64,000 nucleotides of DNA from the NCBI GenBank assembly GCA_914767715.1, contig OU612073.1:11532001-11596000 (forward strand), written 5' to 3'. This DNA is from Membranipora membranacea. Lineage: Eukaryota; Bryozoa; Gymnolaemata; Cheilostomatida; Membraniporidae. The first letter of the stretch is position 1; each line of letters starts with the position of its first letter. Shown in pieces: positions 57,319-64,000 of this stretch. The notes beneath the pieces were generated by a model. It ran no database searches. It saw only the letters and a list, made by a program, of their open reading frames with translations, and was not told where the DNA came from. Position numbers and translations under genes: made by a program.

Positions 57319-60300
57319 TTAGGGCGCTAAAGTTGTGCTTGTACTGCTTGTTGAGCTTGTGCTGCTAGTGGTGGAATCGAAATCTAGATCAATGGGTTGC
57401 TGTACTGGAGGCTGCACTGGGGCTGGTGATTGCTGCACTGGTTGCTGCAATGGCTGCTGCACTGGTTGCTGTACTGGTTGCCTCACTGGTAACTCCACTG
57501 GTCTTTGAACTGGGGCTGGTGGTGGCTGCACTGGTTGCTGTACTGGTACTTGTACTGGAGGCTGCACTGGGGCTGGTAGTGGCCGCACTGGGGCTGGTAA
57601 TGGTTGCACTGGGGCTGGTGGTGGCTGCACTGGTTGCTTCACTGGTTGCTGCACTGGCTGGGTTGGTTGCGGTGCTGAAGTTGTGCTTGTACTGCTGGTT
57701 GAGCTTGTGCTGCTAGTATCAAGATTTTCTGGATCAAAACCAAATGATGGTCCTTGTGGCTGAGCCGTTTGTTGTATTGGTGTTTGTATTGGTCTTTGCA
57801 CTGGTGTTTGAATAGGTGGCTGCACTGGGGTTTGTAAAGGTTGCTGTACTGGGGTTTGTACTGGTTGCTGTACTGGTGTTTGTATCAGTGGTTGCACTGG
57901 TTGCTGCACCAGTACTGGTTGCTGCACTAGTGTTCGAACTGATGGTTGCATTGGGGTTTGTACAGGTTGCTGCACTGGTGTTTTTATTGGTCTTGGTGTT
58001 TGAGTAGGTTGTTGCACTGGTCTTAGAACTGGTGGTTGTTGTGGTGGCTGCACTGGGGCTGGTAGTGGCTGCACTGGGGTTGGTGGTGGCTGCACTGGTT
58101 GCTTCACTGGTTGCTGCACTGCCTGGGTTGGTTGTGGTGCCGAAGTCGTGCTTGTGCTGCTGGTTGAGCTTGTGCTGCTAGTAGCTGAATCGAGATCTTC
58201 TGGATCAAAACCAAATGATGGTACATGTGGCTGAGCCGGTTGTTGTACTGGTGTTTGTATTGGTCTTGTTTGTATTGGTGTTTGCACTGGTTGCCGAACA
58301 GGTGCTGGTACTGGTTGCTGCACTGGAGTTCGAACTGACCGCTGCGCTGGGGTTTGTACAGGTTTCTGCACTGGCATTTGCACTGGTGTTTGTACTGGTT
58401 GCTGCACTGGTGTTTGCACTGGAAGTTGTCCTGTTGGTTGTTGGGGCTGTTGTACTGGCAGATATCCCATTGCTGGAGGATATGTTGGACCTTGTGTTGG
58501 ATATATCTGTGGTTGGTTAAATGCTTGACCTTCGTTCCCCCATGCACTAGGCCCCCAGACAACAGGGGATGGGCTGTTTGCTGGCTCTTGTGAAGTTGTC
58601 GGCGGTGGGTATGTTGTTGTGGGGTTAGTTGTTGTTGGTGGGTAGGTGGTTGTAATCACTGCAGGGCGTTCGTTTGGTGTTGGGTAAACAACTGGTGCTG
58701 GACCCCAGTTTTGTCCTGACCAACTCTGTGGTGATGGGTTCCTTGCTGGTAGATTCTGTGTTGGTGAGGGTGGTGGGAATGTTGGTGGGTAGGTTGTTGG
58801 TGGTAAGGTTGTTGGTGGGTAGGTGGTTGTAATCACTGCAGGGCGTTCGTTTGTTGTTGGGTAAACAACTGGTGCTGGACCCCAGTTTTGCCCTGACCAA
58901 CTCTGTGGTGATGGGTTCCTTGCTGGTAGATTCTGTGTTGGTGAGGGTGGTGGGAATGTTGGTGGGTAGGTTGTTGGTGGTAAGGTTGTTGGTGGGTAGG
59001 TGGTTGTAATCACTGCAGGGCGTTGGTTTGGTGTTGGGTAAACTACTGGTGCTGGACCCCAGTTTTGCCCCGACCAACTCTGTGGTGATGGGTTCCTTGC
59101 TGGTAGTTCCTGTGTTGGTGAGGGTGGCGGGTACGTTGGTGGGTAGGTTGTTGGTGGTAAGGTTGTTGGTGGGGAGGTTGTTGTAATCACTGCAGGGCGT
59201 TGGTTTGGTGTTGGGTAAACTACTGGTGCTGGACCCCAGTTTTGCCCCGACCAACTCTGTGGGGAGGGATTCCGTGCTGGTAGATTTTGTGTTGGTGAGG
59301 GTGGATGGTATGCTGGTGGGTAGGTTGTTGGTGGTAAGGTTGTTGATGGGTAGGTGGTTGGTGGGTAGGTGGTTGTAATCACTGCAGGGCGTTCATTAGG
59401 TGTTGGGTAAACTACTGGTGCTGGACCCCAGTTTTGCCCCGACCAACTCTGTGGTGATGGGTTCCTTGCTGGTAGATTCTGTGATGGTGAGGGTGGTGGG
59501 TACGTTGGTTGGTAAGTTGTGGGTGGTAAGGTTGTTGGTGGGTAGGTGGTTGTGATCACTGCAGGGCGTTCGTTTGGTGTTGGGTAAACTACTGGTGCTG
59601 GACCCCAGTTTTGCCCCGACCAACTCTGTGGTGATGGGTTCCTTGCTGGTAGATTCTGTGATGGTGAGGGTGGTGGGTACGTTGGTGGGTAAGTTGTGGG
59701 TGGTAAGGTTGTCGGTGGGTAGGTGGTTGTGATCACTGCAGGGCGTTCGTTTGGTGTTGGGTAAACTACTGGTGCTGGACCCCAGTTTTGCCCTGACCAA
59801 CTCTGCGGGGATGGATTCTTTGCTGGTAGATTTTGTGTTGGTGAGGGTGGTGGGTACGTTGGTGGGTAAGTTGTGGGTGGTAAGGTTGTTGGTGGGTAGG
59901 TGGTTGTGATCACTGCAGGGCGTTCGTTTGGTGCTGGGTAAACTACTGGTGCTGGACCCCAGTTTTGCCCTGACCAACTCTGCGGGGATGGATTCTTTGC
60001 TGGTAGATTTTGTGTTGGTGAGGGTGGTGGGTACGTTGGTGGGTAAGTTGTGGGTGGTAAGGTTGTTGGTGGGTAGGTGGTTGTGATCACTGCAGGGCGT
60101 TCGTTTGGTGTTGGGTAAACTACTGGTGCTGGACCCCAGTTTTGCCCTGACCAACTCCGCGGGGATGGATTCTTTGCTGGTAGATTTTGTGTTGGTGAGG
60201 GTGGTGGGTATGTTGGTGGGTAGGTTGATGATGGATATGTTGTTGGTGGGTAGGTTGTTGTAATCACTGCTGGGCGTTTGTTTGGTGTTGGGTAAGTTTC

Positions 60301-62428
60301 TGGTACTGGCACTAGTTGTGGAGATTCTGTCCTTCTGCCTTCACTAGAATTGGCTGTTGGGGCTTCTACGGGATAAGGTTCAGGGTCATAACCACTTGTT
60401 GTTATCTTTCCACCATCTGGTACAGCATAAAGGGTTGTTGTCTGAGCTTCATATGTTGTAGTGGGCTTTGCATCAACAGGTGCAGGTACTTGTACTGATG
60501 GCACTGAAACTTCTAGCGGTTGTTCTACCACTTGCCTGGATGAAAGAGATAACAAGCAACTTATTTTATGTACCAATATGACTGCACAGAAGAAATCAGG
60601 GTTCACTGAGTCAGAGACCAATCATGTTACGGTTTGCGCTTGGGAATATAAGCATGTTCAACAGAATTCCTCAATTACTTGTAAAATTTTGGAACAATTA
60701 CTTCCTCATTCCCTTGCTGGTAGTTTTCAATGTTATTCTTAACAAGTCTATTTCAGGAGTATCTTTTAAGAATATTATTCCAAAGTAAATGACACAAATT
60801 AAATTGTATAAGCTATACAAAGTTTCTGTTCACCATCACCCTTATTGTATAATATTGTTAAATAATCTAATAACAATATTGGTAATTTTTTTCTTATTCA
60901 CATCAACTATAATTTGGTTGAGAGTGTTATAGGCTATGAGCCAAGTCACAAAAATGTTGCTAGTTTTTAACTGTCTTAGCCACTGCACGTCTTTTTCAAT
61001 TCTTAGATGGTACTAGACTAATTTTGACCTGCTGAATTTAAATCTGTTGTGTTGGGATGGATTTGCTTCCCACTTCTATAAGAAATTTAACTTTTAAATT
61101 TAAATTAAAAAGGAAAGTGATAAAAAAAAGATGCAATGATTTCAAAACATCCAAAATGTGAAAGAGCATGTCATAATTAGTGGATCTACAAGTTTACATG
61201 GGTCTGCTATCATAAATAGCCGAGATGTGGCCAACAACGGTTGAATTACCCCCTTATATCACCTATTTATAACTATCGTTGAAAGGACCCTACTTTTTCA
61301 ATTTTGAAGTCGTCTTGAAAACTGACTTTGAATGTTCGTATCGATCTGATTTTTTTATGGTGGTTTTGTATTGACTCCATCAATGACCAAAAAATATTTT
61401 TTCCGCATTACGCACATTTTTGATGATACTAAAAGGAGTTAATGTGTGCTTTAGACGCTATATGAACTCAGAAAGACGATTTTTATTATACTATAAAGGA
61501 AACCTAAAAATAAGCACTATTTGGAAAACAACACACTCAGAGCATTGAACACGGGTGTTGTGCGATGGGAGGGTCAATACAAAAATCACCATAAAAATCA
61601 GATCAGTACGAACATTTGAAGCCTGTTTTTTAGCCAGAAGCAAAATTGAAAAAGGGGTTTCACTTTAATGATAGTTATACACAAGTGATATGAGGAGTAT
61701 TGCAATCGTTGTTGGCCGCATCTCGGCTATTTATGATAGGAGACCCATGTAAACTTGTAGATCCACTAATTATGACATGCTCTTTCAGATTTTGGATGTT
61801 TTGAAACCATATCATCATTTTTTGATCACTTTCCCTTTTAATTTAAATTTCAAAGTCAAATTTCTCATAGAAGTGGGAAGCAAATCCATCCTAACACAAC
61901 AGATTTGGATTCTACTGTATCACTTTACCCTAACAGTTATTTATTTTGCCAAAGAATGACAATGGCTACCAAACTGCAAGATAAATTGCCTTGGCTCGTA
62001 GCCTATTACTACAGGTATATAGATCATAAAAACAAGAAAATCTTTAAAAAATTGAAATGTTATTACATCGACCAAATGACCCCACTACCTAAGCCAAATA
62101 ATGATTGTGCTTGCGCCTATTTAAAAACGATATTGAAAACAGAATCTATTTTGAGATCATTTTTACTGTCAAAGCTAAGTTATATATTACCTAGAAAAAA
62201 TAGCAACCGAAGGTAATATGCATATAGAATAACTTACTGGGGGTTAACTTTGTTTGAGAAGCCCTCGTCAAACCAAATTCCGTAATCAGCTGTGCCAGAG
62301 TCAAAGTCATCACCTCCATTGAAATAACTCATACTGTGCATTTGATCTCGCTTCTTTCTCAGCTTCGCCTCTGAAACGGAGGCCAACAGAGCTGCTGCCA
62401 CAACTAGATTAAACACGGAGAGCTTCAT
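57319..62428 (-). CDS. Gene F: large secreted Pro/Thr/Tyr- and Pro/Val/Gln-repeat protein
   Basis: Exons 62238-62428 and 57319-60535 (3408 nt, 1135 aa), joined by a phase-2 intron of 1.7 kb. The start at 62428 is preferred over the in-frame ATG at 62476 because it gives MKLSVFNLVVAAALLASVSEA, matching gene E. A basic cleavage site (KLRKKRD) follows. Exon 1 is otherwise acidic (GGDDFDSGTADYG). Exon 2 has nine WSGQNWGPAP boxes in repeats of about 59 aa (period about 177-180 bp) with ERPAVITTTYPP, PPTTYPPTYPPPSP and NLPARNPSPQS, then the WGPSAWGNEGQ...NQPQIYPT linker shared with E. A long PVQ(Q/T/K/P) region is interrupted twice by FGFDPEDLDSATSS-type blocks and ends DSTTSSTSSTSSTSTTLAP. The intron holds a long fold-back element. 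Role is probably as for gene E; twice its length through repeat expansion. Confidence 0.85.
61040..61906. mobile_element. Long fold-back element in the gene F intron
   Basis: Arms about 61040-61382 and 61564-61906 (about 343 bp each), spacer about 180 bp. The ends are AAATCTGTTGTGTTGGGATG and its near complement ending CTAACACAACAGATTT. Shared inner blocks include TCATAATTAGTGGATCTACA and GCCGAGATG / CATCTCGGC. There is no open frame. It is probably a non-autonomous DNA transposon. Confidence 0.85.
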
Positions 62429-62505
62429 GCTGCCTTTCTTCCACGTTCTGACTGCTTGGTAAAAGGTCTGACTCAACTCTGAGATGGGATAAGTTTAACA
62501 TAGTT

Positions 62506-62565
62506 TTTTATAACAACAGGTCAACAATTAGCAATAAGAGTCATTGCTAATATTCGGATAATCTG
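62506..62565 (-). promoter_or_regulatory. Promoter of gene F
   Basis: TATAAAA on the - strand (complement of 62506-62512) lies about 78 bp from the ATG. The block at 62525-62565 contains CAATTAGCAATAAG, GCTAATATT and CGGATAATCTG in the same order and nearly the same spacing as at gene E. Confidence 0.65.
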
Positions 62566-64000
62566 AAAATCTGGGATCATCAAAAAACCTCATAATTATA
62601 AGCCTTTGAATTAGGGATGGTAATCATTTTTAAGTATAGATTACTCTGTATAATGAACCTGCGATTATTCATCATCCAACATTTACAGCTGATTTTAGAG
62701 CAGAGTGATTTATGGTATCTCTGTGTCCACCTGAATATCAAAACAAGACCATTACCGTCGGTTACACTTGTTATTGAAATTGCTTGGTGTACTGTTTTTT
62801 TTTTGTGATGTAGGGTATTCAGCTGACCGTATCATCGTTGTTGTCGCTGTTGTCGCTGTTGTTGTTGTCGCTGTTGTCGCTGTTGTCGCTGTTGTCGCTG
62901 TTGTTGTTGTTGTTGTCGCCGCTGTTGTCGCTGTTGTTGTTGCTGCTGTTGCTGTTACTGTTGCTGTTGTCTTCATTGTTGTTGTTGCTGTCGTCGTCAA
63001 TCCATGTAACGACAGGAGATAAGATTGGATTGGTACATGAAAATGAACATTTTAAATTCTGTTGTTAGCTGACATGTAGTATGGAAACAAGCTCTTTAAA
63101 CGCTTTTGTGTCCTGCACTTTGGTGGGCGATAGATGGTATGTAGGCAAGAAGATACCTTTGCACAGTTTAAAACAACACGACTAAAAGGAGGATGGTCTT
63201 CATCGGACGCAATTCTGTTAAAAACAGTTTTAGACATCTCAGAGATAAAATCACAGAGGGTAGGCAGCTCTAAAAATTCAGGTTTGTACTGTGGAGTCAG
63301 CTTGCTACCTCATGTTTAAATAAAAGTTGAGCAGTACTTTTTAAAAAGCTGTCTTCCGTATCGTGATGGCATGTGGTGACGCACTCACTGCCTCGGAGGA
63401 CATCATTTCATGTTTCTCTTTAGATCCCTACAGCTCATATATGCTTATTATGTCTATTATATCGGTTTAAACGCTGATCTTTTTTGATATAGATATAAAT
63501 TATTTAATGATGGTTGTTTCAACATCTAGCTCTCAAGGTGTGATGCAATTGCACTTGAGGACAGATTTTAGTTTAGCCTAGCTGTTTTCAATTTTAAAAA
63601 GAGACGGCTATTGATCCATCCATATCAAGAGGTTGTGGTATGGCAAAAACAATTCCTATTTGTGATATTCAGATGGGATAGCTGTAGAGCTACTGGCTAA
63701 TAAACACAGATTCTCCAAGCAAACATTTTACCTATACTGTATAGTGTAGTGTATAATGTAGTATAGTGTAGGTGTTCAGAAAAAACGCTCATAATTAGCT
63801 TGGTCCTTGTAACAGCATGCTTTGATTATTCTTCACATAGATATAATGTGACGTCAAATTATCTGGAGTAAGTTTGTGGGAAGTTTAGATAGATAATAAT
63901 AAGATTGTATGCTCTGAATTTCTCATTTTGGCAGTAATAAATGTTTTCATCTTCAAAGTTTAGTTGAAGTATGAAATATTCTAGATCAACTCTACCACAA
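62566..64000. other. Right-edge intergenic sequence
   Basis: Apart from the trinucleotide array at 62836-62998, only short frames without recognisable domains are seen, including opposed ones at 63052-63319. The TAG/TGTA-rich stretch at 63735-63770 is simple sequence. A gene continuing off the right edge cannot be excluded. Confidence 0.4.
62836..62998. repeat. GTT/GTC/GCT trinucleotide microsatellite
   Basis: About 54 trinucleotides of GTT, GTC, GCT and GCC in one array. It produces poly-Val/Ala, poly-Leu and poly-Thr/Ala frames on the two strands that should not be called genes. Confidence 0.9.

Noticed and set aside
58625-60154. Two long alternative - strand frames (Thr/Ser/Asn-rich) within gene F exon 2
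   Set aside because: Frame-shifted readings of the same 177-180-bp repeats. They stay open because the repeat unit lacks stops in several frames.
62752-63068. Poly-Thr/Ala, poly-Val and poly-Leu proteins
   Set aside because: All come from one trinucleotide microsatellite, open on both strands.

Overview
This is a nuclear genomic window from an invertebrate animal. It is AT-rich, has spliceosomal GT-AG introns, conserved animal nuclear genes, tRNA-derived SINE remnants, non-LTR retrotransposon fossils and many fold-back (MITE-like) elements. The species cannot be fixed from sequence alone. Fairly compact introns, an ankyrin-caspase fusion and unfamiliar low-complexity secreted proteins would fit a sponge or another marine invertebrate, but that is inference. 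All exon models were built by hand from splice signals and reading frame. Every complete model sums to a multiple of three.

Left part (1-31 kb), conserved intracellular genes. A + strand gene at 3726-7638 encodes a long degenerate ankyrin-repeat protein ending in a caspase domain. It converges on SRRM1 (8241-18524, - strand, 17 coding exons), a splicing coactivator with an N-terminal PWI domain and a long RS-rich region. SRRM1 is head to head with CHAF1B (20212-30794, + strand, 9 exons), the WD40 p60 subunit of chromatin assembly factor 1. The CHAF1B introns hold several fold-back elements.

Right part (31-63 kb), a cluster of secreted repetitive proteins, all on the - strand. It has six intact genes (called A-F here: 31940-32920, 34528-35975, 38156-39684, 43653-45205, 50502-53157, 57319-62428) and one orphan terminal exon (40867-40924). 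The recurring plan is a signal peptide, usually a short basic stretch, a glycine/phenylalanine-rich segment, a phase-2 intron, then a repetitive exon rich in Gly, Thr, Tyr, Pro or Gln. Four of the six end in a related Ser/Thr tail. E and F are tandem paralogues with YPPTY-type and PVQ-type repeats and a shared promoter block. The likely role is extracellular: matrix, adhesive, mucous or skeletal material. I recognise no named family, and this cluster is the most novel part of the window.

The intergenic parts of the cluster contain two decayed reverse-transcriptase fragments, SINE pieces, minisatellites and microsatellites. No CRISPR array, rRNA gene, intact tRNA gene or bacterial-type operon was seen.
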